Source: Arachidicoccus sp. BS20
GTDB lineage: Bacteria; Bacteroidota; Bacteroidia; Chitinophagales; Chitinophagaceae
Length of the DNA stretch: 64,000 nt
NCBI RefSeq assembly: GCF_001659705.1
Contig: NZ_CP015971.1
Location: forward strand, 1,426,001 to 1,490,000
Reading direction: 5' to 3'
Below the pieces are notes generated by a model, which saw only the letters and a list, made by a program, of their open reading frames with translations, was not told the DNA's origin and searched no databases. A program made the translations under genes and the position numbers. Shown here piece by piece: positions 36,803-45,143 of this stretch (position 1 is the stretch's first letter; each line of letters begins with the position of its first letter).

Positions 36803-38095
36803 ATGAAACATTTACCGCTCAACAATAAGTTGTTTGCAGAAAATAGAAAACGTTTTACAAAAGAGTTGAAACCCAATAGCATCGCCATTTTCAACAGCAA
36901 TGATGAAGTTCCCGTGAATGGCGATGCATTGTATAAATTTGTCCAGAACAGCGATTTGTACTGGCTTACAGGCATAGAGCAGGAAGATACGATGTTGGTT
37001 TTATTTCCCGATAATCCCGATGAAAAATACCGCGAAGTATTGGTGTTGGTTCGCCCGAACGAACTGAAAGAAAAATGGGACGGGCATCGCCTGCGCGTGG
37101 AAGAAGCGCAGGAAATTTCGGGCATTAAAACAATCGTTTGGCTCGATAGTCTGGATGCTTTATTGCAAATGTGGATTCATCTTGCCGACAATATTTATCT
37201 CAATACAAATGAAAACGACCGCAAAGGTTCAGCACTTGAAACCCGCGACTACCGCTACATTCAGCAATTAAAGCAGCGTTATCCTTTGCATAATTTTTTG
37301 CGCGCTGCAAAAATTACCGCAGCGCTTCGCGCCGTAAAAACCGCGTATGAAATCGAAGTAGTACAGCAAGCCGTGGACATTACAGAAAAAGCTTTCCGCA
37401 GGATTTTACAGTTCATCAAGCCCGGCATTTTCGAATATGAAATCGAAGCGGAAATTATACATGAATTTTTGCGCAACCGCTCAAGCGGCGAGGCTTATGG
37501 AAGCATCATCGCGAGCGGCGACAGAGCCAGAACATTGCACTATATTTTTAACAATGGAGAGTGTAAAGAAGGCGAGTTAATTCTCATGGATTTTGGTGCG
37601 CGCTACGGCGGTTACAATGCCGATTTAACGCGAACAGTGCCCGTAAGCGGCAAATTTACCAAACGCCAGAAAGAAGTATATAACGCCTGCCTGCATTTGC
37701 ATTATTATGCTGCAAGCATCTTAAAACCGGGTATTACGATAAATGATTATCATGAAAAAGTGGGCGACGAAGCAACCAAAGTTTTCCAGAAAATAGGTTT
37801 GCTTACCAAAGTCGACATAAAAAATGAATCGCCCGAAAACCGCGCGTACCGTAAGTTTCTGTATCATGGCATTTCGCATCATTTAGGAATTGACGTACAT
37901 GATTTGGGACCGAAAGCAGAACCTTTAAAAGCCGGAATGTTATTGACAATCGAACCGGGAATTTATATTGAAGAAGAACATCTTGGAATAAGAATTGAAA
38001 ACAATTACTGGCTTACCAAAAACGGCAATAAAGATTTGTTCAAAAACATTCCGATTACTGCGGATGAAATTGAAGCATTGATGAAAAGAAAATGA
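36803..38095 (+). CDS. Xaa-Pro aminopeptidase (M24B)
   Basis: A 430-residue aminopeptidase P-like enzyme that removes the N-terminal residue before proline. It has a creatinase N-terminal domain (about 1-130) and a pita-bread catalytic domain with the five metal ligands: two Asp in LMDFGARYGGYNADLTRTVPV, His in YHGISHHLGIDVHD, Glu in TIEPGIYIEEE and Glu in GIRIENNYW. The frame is open to a GTG at 36752, but the ATG at 36803 gives the normal start. It is cytoplasmic (no signal). The 164-bp gap upstream shows nothing recognised. Confidence 0.94.
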   Translation: MKHLPLNNKLFAENRKRFTKELKPNSIAIFNSNDEVPVNGDALYKFVQNSDLYWLTGIEQEDTMLVLFPDNPDEKYREVLVLVRPNELKEKWDGHRLRVEEAQEISGIKTIVWLDSLDALLQMWIHLADNIYLNTNENDRKGSALETRDYRYIQQLKQRYPLHNFLRAAKITAALRAVKTAYEIEVVQQAVDITEKAFRRILQFIKPGIFEYEIEAEIIHEFLRNRSSGEAYGSIIASGDRARTLHYIFNNGECKEGELILMDFGARYGGYNADLTRTVPVSGKFTKRQKEVYNACLHLHYYAASILKPGITINDYHEKVGDEATKVFQKIGLLTKVDIKNESPENRAYRKFLYHGISHHLGIDVHDLGPKAEPLKAGMLLTIEPGIYIEEEHLGIRIENNYWLTKNGNKDLFKNIPITADEIEALMKRK

Positions 38096-38111
38096 TATTT
38101 CAACTTTGTAG

Positions 38112-38149
38112 CTTCGTGTCTTTGCGGCAAAGACCAAGAGGACACGAAG
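38112..38149. repeat. Convergent-gene hairpin and dispersed repeat
   Basis: CTTCGTGTC (38112-38120) pairs with GACACGAAG (38141-38149). Within it, TCTTTGC and GCAAAGA form a second small palindrome. It sits between two convergent genes and may end transcripts both ways. It shares GTGTCTTTGnGGCAAA with the repeat at 3058-3115. Confidence 0.55.
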
Positions 38150-38150
38150 T

Positions 38151-38810
38151 TTACTTCAACAAATAAGGCTGAATATCTTTTTGCCAAATCTTATAACCTG
38201 CAGGTTTTAAATGCAACATATCGCTTTGATAAATATCGGTTCGTTCATTACCGTCGGCATCTTTCATATCCTTTGTAACATCTATAAACTCCGCATTTTT
38301 TTGCTTAGACAAAAACGAATTAACTAAAGAATTAGTTTCTTTCATTTTATTCCAAAACTGCTTTCGGCTCGGACTGAATTTGATGGAAACAAAACCAATA
38401 TTTGCTTTGGGCAAATGCATTCTGATTAATGAAAATAATTTTTCAAACCGCTCAAAAACAACTTTCGCAGAAACGCTTTCATCATAAGCAAAATCATTAT
38501 CGCCGCAATAAATAATCACTTGCTTCGGCTCGTATGGATAAATAATTTGAGGTGCATAATAAATTACGTTTTCCAACTGAGAGCCGCCAAAACCCCGATT
38601 GATAATTGTACAATCCGGAAAATAACTCTGTACATCTTTCCATTTTCTGAACGAAGAACTGCCTACAAAAAGTATCGCGTGTTTCGGAGGAAAATTAACA
38701 GAATCCTGATGCTTAAAAGCCGCAATTTCTCCGGCAAAAGATTCATTGCTTTGCGCAAAACCCATTTGAACACAAAAAAGCGCAACAAGAAAAACAACGA
38801 TTTTTTTCAT
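38151..38810 (-). CDS. Secreted SGNH/GDSL hydrolase
   Basis: A 219-residue exported esterase-like protein: signal peptide (residues 1-19, MKKIVVFLVALFCVQMGFA), block I LFVGSSSFRKW with the nucleophile Ser (GSSS for GDS), block II INRGFGGS (Gly), block III YCGDNDFAY (Asn) and block V DMLHLKPAGY (Asp and His). All four SGNH residues are therefore present. Relatives in Bacteroidota remove acetyl groups from sugars or act on lipids; the substrate is undetermined. Confidence 0.88.
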   Translation of the reverse strand: MKKIVVFLVALFCVQMGFAQSNESFAGEIAAFKHQDSVNFPPKHAILFVGSSSFRKWKDVQSYFPDCTIINRGFGGSQLENVIYYAPQIIYPYEPKQVIIYCGDNDFAYDESVSAKVVFERFEKLFSLIRMHLPKANIGFVSIKFSPSRKQFWNKMKETNSLVNSFLSKQKNAEFIDVTKDMKDADGNERTDIYQSDMLHLKPAGYKIWQKDIQPYLLK

Positions 38811-38893
38811 AACTAAAATTTATTAATGAAAAATAAAATTACAACATCCATTGTCGTTTCTGTGTAAAGAAATTTTAAAATCACTTGTTTAAC

Positions 38894-38923
38894 TTTCCAA
38901 GTCATGCAGATGTTTTAAATTTG
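38894..38923 (+). promoter_or_regulatory. Probable promoter for pssA
   Basis: TTTC (38894-38897), 18 bases, TAAATTTG (38916-38923): one base off the -33 element and an exact -7 element. The ATG of pssA follows 18 bases later. Confidence 0.5.
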
Positions 38924-38940
38924 AATCTTATACAAACGGA

Positions 38941-39702
38941 ATGAAAAAAAATCTCGCCAACTGTTTTACTTTATTGAATCTTGTGTTCGGGTTTCTCGCT
39001 GTGATTTATATTTTAAAAGGCTTTTCAAGCGAAACACAAAGCGAAATTTTTCCGCGCGGAGAAGTTTATTGGGCATCGGTGTTTATCTGTATTGCAGCAG
39101 TAGTGGATTTTCTCGACGGCTTGATTGCCCGCATCTGCAAAGCTGCTTCCGAGTTGGGCAAACAGTTGGATTCGTTCGCCGATTTGGTAAGTTTCGGCGT
39201 AGCACCGGGATTGATTGTTTTTCAGTTTTTAAAAATAAGCTTTGCAAAAAATCATCCTGAAATGCCGGTAAACATCTGGTATTTATTGCCGGCGGTTTTA
39301 TTGCCGTGTGCAGGTGCATTTCGCTTGGCAAGATTTAATTTATCAACTACCAAAACACTGAATTTCCAAGGACTTCCGATTCCTGCAGCAGGAATTTTAA
39401 TTGCTTCTTTTCCGGTAATTTTTATCTCGGCTACAACAAGTTTCACAGAAACCATAATGACAAATTATCTTTTTTGGTGCATCGTCATTTTACTGATAAG
39501 CTATCTCATGGTTTCCACCTTGCCGATGCTCAGCATGAAATTTAAAAGTATTTCATGGAATGGAAACTGGCATCAGCTATTGCTTGTGTTTGCAGCAATC
39601 ATATTTGCAATATTTTTCCATTGGTTAGCTGTTCCGTTGTTGTTTATCGTCTATATATTACTTTCTTTGATAGTACTGAAGAAAGAAAAAACATTATTGT
39701 AA
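38941..39702 (+). CDS. pssA: CDP-diacylglycerol-serine O-phosphatidyltransferase
   Basis: Makes phosphatidylserine from CDP-diacylglycerol and serine in the inner membrane, the first step to phosphatidylethanolamine. A 253-residue protein with about seven membrane helices. The CDP-alcohol transferase motif is complete: D56-x2-D59-G60-x2-A63-R64-x8-G73-x3-D77-x3-D81. The integral-membrane subclass is typical of Bacteroidota. No psd gene (the next enzyme) is adjacent in this window. Confidence 0.95.
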   Translation: MKKNLANCFTLLNLVFGFLAVIYILKGFSSETQSEIFPRGEVYWASVFICIAAVVDFLDGLIARICKAASELGKQLDSFADLVSFGVAPGLIVFQFLKISFAKNHPEMPVNIWYLLPAVLLPCAGAFRLARFNLSTTKTLNFQGLPIPAAGILIASFPVIFISATTSFTETIMTNYLFWCIVILLISYLMVSTLPMLSMKFKSISWNGNWHQLLLVFAAIIFAIFFHWLAVPLLFIVYILLSLIVLKKEKTLL

Positions 39703-39726
39703 TTTATTTTAATTTACTGTAAAGTC

Positions 39727-39999
39727 ATGGCTACGGTTACACTTACAAAATTATATGCGATTTTAGAAGATAAAATTGGACGTCAGCAAGCAGAGGCGCT
39801 GACAACGTATGTCGATGAAAAAATAAAAGAAGAGGCAATTGAAAGTACCAAAGAGATTGCTACCAAAGATTATGTGCGCGCCGAAATTGAGAATGTACGG
39901 GTTGAAATACACAAATCGACCGCAACACTACAACAATGGTTTATCGGCGTTATTATTGCGCTTGTGTTAAGTTTTATCGGACTTTATCTGAAAAAATAG
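39727..39999 (+). CDS. Small coiled-coil protein with C-terminal membrane anchor
   Basis: A 90-residue protein. Residues 10-60 are charged and helical (EDKIGRQQAEAL, VDEKIKEEAIESTKEI, VRAEIENVRVEIHKS) with heptad-like spacing; residues 69-88 form one hydrophobic helix (QWFIGVIIALVLSFIGLYLKK end). This is the layout of a tail-anchored coiled-coil protein, similar to small DUF1640-like proteins. Function not known. It lies 24 bp after pssA and may be co-transcribed with it. Confidence 0.75.
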   Translation: MATVTLTKLYAILEDKIGRQQAEALTTYVDEKIKEEAIESTKEIATKDYVRAEIENVRVEIHKSTATLQQWFIGVIIALVLSFIGLYLKK

Positions 40000-40036
40000 T
40001 TTGATTTTATACGCCCATTCAAACCCATTTTTCCGC

Positions 40037-40044
40037 TACCTTTG
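40037..40044 (+). promoter_or_regulatory. -7 element upstream of purS
   Basis: TACCTTTG fits TAnnTTTG and lies 19 bases before the ATG. No clear TTTG is found 19-20 bases further upstream, so only the -7 half is supported. Confidence 0.4.
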
Positions 40045-40063
40045 CCACACAAAATACTATACC

Positions 40064-40312
40064 ATGATTTATAACATTCAGATAAAAGTAATGCCGCTAA
40101 AAGAATTGCTCGACCCACAGGGAAAAGCCGTTTTGGGAAGCCTCAAAAACCTTGATATTCACAACGTGCAGGACATTCGCATCGGCAAACACATCACTTT
40201 ACAAATTGACGCCGCAAGCGAAACTGAAGCAAAGCAAATAGCAGAAACTACTGCAAGTAAATTATTGGCAAATCCCGTAATGGAATATTTTGAAATTGAA
40301 CTGGTAAATTAA
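40064..40312 (+). CDS. purS: Phosphoribosylformylglycinamidine synthase subunit PurS
   Basis: An 82-residue subunit that links PurL and PurQ in the fourth step of purine synthesis. The pattern IQIKVMPLKELLDPQGKAV, then VQDIRIGKHITLQID and KLLANPVMEYFEIEL is the full PurS fold. The open frame starts at 40001, but the ATG at 40064 gives the family's normal short N-terminus. PurL and PurQ are not in the window, so the complex genes are scattered in this genome. Confidence 0.93.
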   Translation: MIYNIQIKVMPLKELLDPQGKAVLGSLKNLDIHNVQDIRIGKHITLQIDAASETEAKQIAETTASKLLANPVMEYFEIELVN

Positions 40313-40334
40313 TTTGAGAATTTGAAAGTCAGTT

Positions 40335-40392
40335 AATTTGAAAATGTGGTGGCAGTCATTTTCAAATTTTCAAATTGCCACATTTTCAAATT
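40335..40392. repeat. Inverted repeat abutting rsmI start
   Basis: AATTTGAAAATGTGG (40335-40349) and CCACATTTTCAAATT (40378-40392) form a perfect 15-bp stem. The loop itself contains ATTTTCAAATTTTCAAATT-type tandem words. The right arm ends directly before the rsmI ATG, so folding could hide the start region. Repeats built of TTTCAAA words are common between Bacteroidota genes. Confidence 0.65.
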
Positions 40393-41064
40393 ATGTTGTA
40401 CCTCGTTCCCACCCCTTTAGGAAATCTCAAAGACATCACATTGCGCTCGCTCGAAGTGCTGCAAACCGTTGATGTGATTCTTTGTGAAGACACGAGAACA
40501 TCGTCAAAACTGTTGCAGCATTATCAGATAGAAAAGCCGCTAACGCCGTATCATCAGCACAACGAACATAAAATTTTACAGCATATTGTAACGCAGTTAC
40601 AAGCCGGTAAAAATATGGCTTTGATTACAGATGCCGGCACGCCCGGAATTTCCGACCCGGCGTTTTTGCTCGTGAGAGAATGTGCAAAAAATGATATTCG
40701 CGTAGAAACTTTGCCCGGCGCTACGGCTTTCGTTCCGGCGCTTGTGAACAGCGGTTTGCCTTGCAACCGGTTTCTTTTTGAAGGATTTCTGCCTCTGAAA
40801 AAAGGACGGCAAACTTTGTTTAAAAAATTAGCCGAAGAAGAGCGCACCATGATTTTTTATGAAAGTCCTGTGCGGCTGGTAAAAACCTTGCAGGAAATGG
40901 TTTCGTATTTTGGCGCGGAACGCCCGTGCAGCGTGAGCCGCGAGCTTACGAAAATGTTTGAAGAAAACAAACGTGGCACTTTGCAGGAAGTACATGATTA
41001 TTTCAGTCAGAAAACCGTGAAAGGCGAAATTGTGATTGTGGTGCAAGGAAAATTGCACGAATGA
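40393..41064 (+). CDS. rsmI: 16S rRNA (cytidine1402-2'-O)-methyltransferase
   Basis: Methylates the ribose of C1402 in the decoding centre of 16S rRNA using SAM. 223 residues of tetrapyrrole-methylase fold: LYLVPTPLGNLKDITLRSLEVL, DVILCEDTRTSSKLL, ITDAGTPGISDPAFLLV, LPGATAFVPALVNSGLP, FEGFLPLKKGRQTLF and FYESPVRLVKTL are the family's blocks. The ATG at 40393 is used; the longer frame to 40375 only translates the inverted repeat. Confidence 0.95.
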   Translation: MLYLVPTPLGNLKDITLRSLEVLQTVDVILCEDTRTSSKLLQHYQIEKPLTPYHQHNEHKILQHIVTQLQAGKNMALITDAGTPGISDPAFLLVRECAKNDIRVETLPGATAFVPALVNSGLPCNRFLFEGFLPLKKGRQTLFKKLAEEERTMIFYESPVRLVKTLQEMVSYFGAERPCSVSRELTKMFEENKRGTLQEVHDYFSQKTVKGEIVIVVQGKLHE

Positions 41065-41067
41065 AAA

Positions 41068-41120
41068 CGAATTACACGAATGAATTTGGTGCAATCATTT
41101 AAACAAATTCGTGTAATTCG
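41068..41120. repeat. Inverted repeat between rsmI and rnhA
   Basis: CGAATTACACGAAT (41068-41081) pairs exactly with ATTCGTGTAATTCG (41107-41120). It lies between two convergent genes and could serve as a terminator for both, although U tracts are weak. The wording ACGAAT is shared with the repeat near 59985. Confidence 0.6.
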
Positions 41121-41132
41121 ATAAAATTAGTG

Positions 41133-41597
41133 TCATAAATTCTCGCTTTCGTAGCCTTCGTCCACCAATAAATCTTTTCCATCGGCAGCGAATGTTGCCA
41201 GTTCATCGCAACGATTGTTAAACGGATTATTTGCATGCCCTTTTACCCAATAAAATTTTATACTGAAATGCCTGGCAATATTTGCATAGCGCAGCCATAA
41301 GTCTTTATTTTTTTTACCGCCTTTGAAATCAGTTCTTATCCAGTTATCCAACCATTTTTTTTCAACGCTGTTTACAACATATTGGCTATCGGTAAAAATT
41401 TTCACAGGAATATTTTTCTTCGTCAATGCTTCCAAAGCCGTAATTACAGCAAGCAATTCCATACGATTGTTGGTCGTTAATCTAAAGCCTTGCGACAATT
41501 CTTTGCGCTTATTTCCATACATTAAAATAACGCCAAATCCACCGGGACCGGGATTTCCGCGTGAAGAACCATCTGTATAAATAATTAATTCCGACAT
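41133..41597 (-). CDS. rnhA: Ribonuclease HI
   Basis: Cuts RNA in RNA:DNA hybrids, removing primers and R-loops. 154 residues with the full catalytic set: D9 (IIYTDGSSRGNPG), E47 (NNRMELLAV), D70 (KIFTDSQYV), H121 (WVKGHANN) and D131 (NRCDELA). The basic handle region (KKWLDNW, KGGKKNKDLW) is present. It is divergent from the aminotransferase gene with 34 bp between the starts. Confidence 0.96.
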   Translation of the reverse strand: MSELIIYTDGSSRGNPGPGGFGVILMYGNKRKELSQGFRLTTNNRMELLAVITALEALTKKNIPVKIFTDSQYVVNSVEKKWLDNWIRTDFKGGKKNKDLWLRYANIARHFSIKFYWVKGHANNPFNNRCDELATFAADGKDLLVDEGYESENL

Positions 41598-41616
41598 ATC
41601 GTGCGAAGATAATTTT

Positions 41617-41624
41617 TACTTTTG
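41617..41624 (+). promoter_or_regulatory. -7 element upstream of the aminotransferase
   Basis: TACTTTTG, an exact TAnnTTTG match, 7 bases before the ATG, so the leader would be almost absent. No convincing -33 element is seen. Confidence 0.35.
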
Positions 41625-41631
41625 CCTGACA

Positions 41632-42819
41632 ATGAACAATCGCCAATTATTTTTACAGCACGTAGCGCAAACTTCGCCAGCACCTATCGGCTTGGAAATG
41701 GTAAAAGCCGAAGGCATTTATCAATTTGATGTGAACGGAAAAAAGTATGTGGATTTGATTTCGGGTTTCAGCGTTTGCAACATCGGACACTCTAATCCGA
41801 AAGTGATTAAAGCTGTGCAGGAGCAAGCGGAAAAATATATGCACCTGATTGTGTACGGCGAATTTATTGAATCGCCGCAAGTGCAATATGCCAAAATGCT
41901 TGTTGATTTATTACCCGAAAATCTCAACAGCGTTTACTTTACCAACAGCGGCGCGGAAGCCACCGAAGGCGCCATGAAACTGGCAAAACGTTACACAGGA
42001 AGAAGCAAAATTATTTCATTCAACAAAAGCTATCACGGTTCTACGCAAGGCGCACTCAGCGTGATGGGCGACGAATATTTTCGCAATGCTTTTCGACCGT
42101 TGCTGCCCGATGTTTTTCATGTGGATTATAACGATGACGAAGTTTTTAGTTTGATAGATGAAAACACCGCTTGCATCGTCATGGAAACCGTGCAGGCAGA
42201 AGCAGGAATTATTCAACCGAAAAAAGACTGGTTCAAAAAAATCCGGGAGAAATGTACAGCAACAAACACCCTTTTAATTCTTGACGAAATACAGGCAGGT
42301 TTCGGCAGAACCGGCTCGCTGTGGGCGTTTCAGCAGTTTGATATTGCGCCCGATATTTTATTGCTGGGCAAAGCGCTTGGCGGCGGAATGCCTTTGGGTG
42401 CGTTTATTTCAGACATCAACATCATGAACAGTTTTACGTTCAATCCTGTGCTCGGGCATATCAGTACATTTGCGGGACATCCTGTAAGTTGCGCGGCGGG
42501 CAAAGCTGCATTGGAAGTTTTGTTAGACGGAGAATCTATTGATAATGTAAAACGAAAAGAAAAAATTATTCAGGATAAAATTGTTCATCCTAAAATAAAA
42601 AATCTTTCGACTGCCGGATTGTGGGCGTGCATTGCATTTGACAGTTTTGAAACGAATAAAAAAGTAATTGATAAATGTATCGAAAACGGATTGATTGCCG
42701 ATTGGTTTTTGTTTAACCCGGAAGGTTTGCGCGTCGCTCCACCATTGATTATTACGGATGAAGAGTTGCAAAACGTATGCGAAATAATTTTAAAAAGTAT
42801 TGATGAAGCAAAACTGTAA
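41632..42819 (+). CDS. Class III PLP-dependent aminotransferase
   Basis: A 395-residue enzyme of the acetylornithine/ornithine/4-aminobutyrate aminotransferase group. PLP site residues: the GAEA block (TNSGAEATEGAMKLA), D218 in LLILDEIQAGFGRTG, K247 in LLLGKALGGGMPLG (Schiff base), and a phosphate-binding Thr in GHISTFAGHPVSCAA. The group is usually homodimeric and cytoplasmic. Which amino donor it uses cannot be decided; it stands alone, with no arginine, lysine or GABA pathway gene beside it. Confidence 0.92.
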   Translation: MNNRQLFLQHVAQTSPAPIGLEMVKAEGIYQFDVNGKKYVDLISGFSVCNIGHSNPKVIKAVQEQAEKYMHLIVYGEFIESPQVQYAKMLVDLLPENLNSVYFTNSGAEATEGAMKLAKRYTGRSKIISFNKSYHGSTQGALSVMGDEYFRNAFRPLLPDVFHVDYNDDEVFSLIDENTACIVMETVQAEAGIIQPKKDWFKKIREKCTATNTLLILDEIQAGFGRTGSLWAFQQFDIAPDILLLGKALGGGMPLGAFISDINIMNSFTFNPVLGHISTFAGHPVSCAAGKAALEVLLDGESIDNVKRKEKIIQDKIVHPKIKNLSTAGLWACIAFDSFETNKKVIDKCIENGLIADWFLFNPEGLRVAPPLIITDEELQNVCEIILKSIDEAKL

Positions 42820-42828
42820 CAAAAATTA

Positions 42829-43164
42829 TTACAGTTCAAATTTCAATTGCTCGTTATGTCCGGAAATAGGAATCTGACGGATAAAATTGTTGTACGCTTC
42901 ATCGTAATTTAAGTTGGCGCCGTATGAATCCAAACTGTAGCCAATCACTCCGTCGTTGGTTTTGAGAACGTATAAAATGGCGGAATCATCCGGATTTGAG
43001 TCGCCTTCAAAGCGGTACGTTTTGATGATTTGCAAAGATTGCGGTTCATAATTTTTCCCGCCTGCAACCAACGAATTTTCATTCCATAAAAATTCAACAT
43101 CGCAACTTCTGTTTTTCAGATTTTCCAATACTTCACTTAAAGTATTCATTTCATTTTGTTGCAT
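42829..43164 (-). CDS. Small conserved hypothetical protein
   Basis: A 111-residue soluble protein with TLSEVLENLKNRSCDVEF and, centrally, KTYRFEGDSNPDDSAILYVL and GVIGYSLDSYGA. Similar short proteins are frequent in Bacteroidota and are often labelled phosphoribosylpyrophosphate synthetase in databases (recollection). No PRPP synthetase motif is present here, so that label should not be taken over. Function unknown. Confidence 0.7.
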   Translation of the reverse strand: MQQNEMNTLSEVLENLKNRSCDVEFLWNENSLVAGGKNYEPQSLQIIKTYRFEGDSNPDDSAILYVLKTNDGVIGYSLDSYGANLNYDEAYNNFIRQIPISGHNEQLKFEL

Positions 43165-43195
43165 GATAATTTCGTTTTATTGAAGTAAAGTTAGG

Positions 43196-43230
43196 AAATA
43201 AAAAACGAAATACAGCTGCGCTGCATTTCG
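43196..43230 (-). terminator. Terminator after the LytS-like kinase gene
   Basis: An 11-bp stem, CGAAATACAGC (43206-43216) with GCTGCATTTCG (43220-43230), has one A-C mismatch and loop TGC. On the minus strand it is followed by TTTTTTATTT. It ends the kinase transcript before the small hypothetical gene. Confidence 0.7.
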
Positions 43231-43235
43231 CCGCT

Positions 43236-44951
43236 TTACACCCAATTTTCAAACACAAACCGCACGCTTGTTCCATTATTTGAAACAATGGAAAATTTGA
43301 TTTTATAACCTTGCTTATTCAATACCTCAATTCTTTCTTTTACCAATTTAATTCCGAAACCTTTGGACGGTTGAGTCGTATCAAAACCTTTGCCGTTGTC
43401 TTTTATTTCAACAACTAAATCTTTCGTTTTCTGTTCAATATTAATTAACAAAACACCATTTTCTTTCAAAGACGAAATGCCGTGCTTAATTGCATTTTCA
43501 ATCATCGGTTGAATGAGCAAAGTAGGAATGGAAATATTTTCGGGCTGAATATTTTGCGCAACATTCAATTGATACTGAAAATTAAATCGCAATTTTTCCA
43601 AACGAATATAGCTGTCCATCGTTTGCAGTTCTTTAGATAACGGAACCATTTCCTGCTCGTTGTTGTACAAAGAATTACGCAGCAGGCTGCTGAATTCGGT
43701 TAAATACTGATTGGCATTCTCTTTATCATTATTATTGACCAAATACTGTATCGAACCTAATGCATTGAACATAAAATGCGGATTGAGCTGCGCCTGTATT
43801 GCCTGTAATTCGAGCTTTGTTTTTTGTGCTTTTTCTTTTGCTCTTTTTACTCTTACCCTGAAAATAAAATAGAAAAGAATTGCGGAAACTATCATGCCTA
43901 AAAACACATACCACAAAGGCGATGGCTTTCAAGGCGGCGTAATTTCCCAATTGATTTTTAAGATTTCAGAATTGCCCGACACAGAAGGATATCTTGCATA
44001 CAATGTATGTTTACCAACGGAAAGATTTTCCAATAAAACAGAAGGAGAATTACTCAACGAAGTTAATGACCATTGTGTTGAGGTATCTAATTTATACTGT
44101 ATTAAATCCATTTTGTCGTTTCTTAAAAGACCGCCGAAATGTGCAAAAGCAAAGAGTAAAGTGTGTTTATTTTCTCGCAATGCAGCATCTCTGTTTATCT
44201 TCATAGCGTTTAAATAAGGAATATCTAGATTGCTCGTACCGCCAAAATCATATCCCGGATTTGCTTTCTTATCATTAATAGCCCACAAAGCACTCGACTC
44301 TGTAAATACATTTATCAAAACGGGTTTAGGGAGAATCGGCTTTATGATAAACCTTCTGATTACGTTCGTAGGAGAATAGTCGCTTTTGGTTTTGCCAAAT
44401 TCAATAGTATATTCTTTCAATGGATTAATGGATATAATATTACTGTAATCATGAGTAATATCATCAAATGAAAATTGAACATTTTTAACACCTAAGCCCA
44501 TAAAATCAGGCGCATCTAATCCACCTTTTACAGTTGGCATATCACTCAATGTTTCATTCGTTGAAGTCATGTAATTTGATTTATTATCGTACACAATTAA
44601 CACGTTTTTACTTAGGTTACGAATATCTATTTCGTATGTAGTATCATCAATTTTTTTATATGTATTGTTTGTAGTTGAGTCAAAAAATCCAAGCAAGCTC
44701 GAATCTATACTTTTGTTGATAGATTTGTTTAATAGCAGCACATTAAAATCTCCATATTTAGTGGGCTTATCTACAACACGCACAGCATCTTTTTGGTTCA
44801 ATCTAAGTGTATCAATGTAAGGAATAGTTGCGTAATGCTTTTTTCCATCAGCCCAATAACCGTTGGTATAAACGTATGGATTCTTCAGGCTCAGTTGAGC
44901 GTTGAGTTTTACTGTAAAAAACGACAACGATAATAAGAATATCTTTTTCAT
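43236..44951 (-). pseudogene. LytS-type sensor histidine kinase interrupted by an in-frame TGA
   Basis: Two open frames are in the same reading frame, separated only by TGA at 43929-43931 and four codons. Joined, they give about 571 residues: signal peptide (1-18), a 320-residue extracytoplasmic sensory part ending in a Y_Y_Y-like beta domain (KHTLYARYPSVSGNSEILKINWEI), a membrane helix (LWYVFLGMIVSAILFYFIF), and a His_kinase domain with QLNPHFMFNALGSIQYLV (His phosphorylated), LIQPMIENAIKHGI and DNGKGFD. The TGA sits where the family often has Trp before the helix (ITPP-W-KPSPLW), so TGG to TGA is the simplest change. As it stands the kinase half has no signal or sensor. No LytTR regulator is adjacent. 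Confidence 0.8.
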
Positions 44952-45143
44952 AATTCAATTTTTTATTTCTCCCCAAAACTCTGCATCGTCAGCAATAAAT
45001 TTACGGGAAATGTGTAATTGGTATTGTTTTTTGTGTGAATGGTAGGAAATCGATGGTCAAAAACATTTTATTAACTTTTTAAGTCAAAGGAAAAAGTAAT
45101 TTAGCAGAGTACATTTCTGCTTTATTCACTTAAATTTTATACA

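Noticed and set aside
42829-43164. Annotation as phosphoribosylpyrophosphate synthetase
   Set aside because: The protein has no PRPP-binding or ATP-binding motif and is only 111 residues.
43929-43931. TGA read as selenocysteine in the sensor kinase
   Set aside because: No SECIS-like hairpin just after the codon was evident and this family has Trp, not Cys, at this place. A nonsense mutation is simpler.
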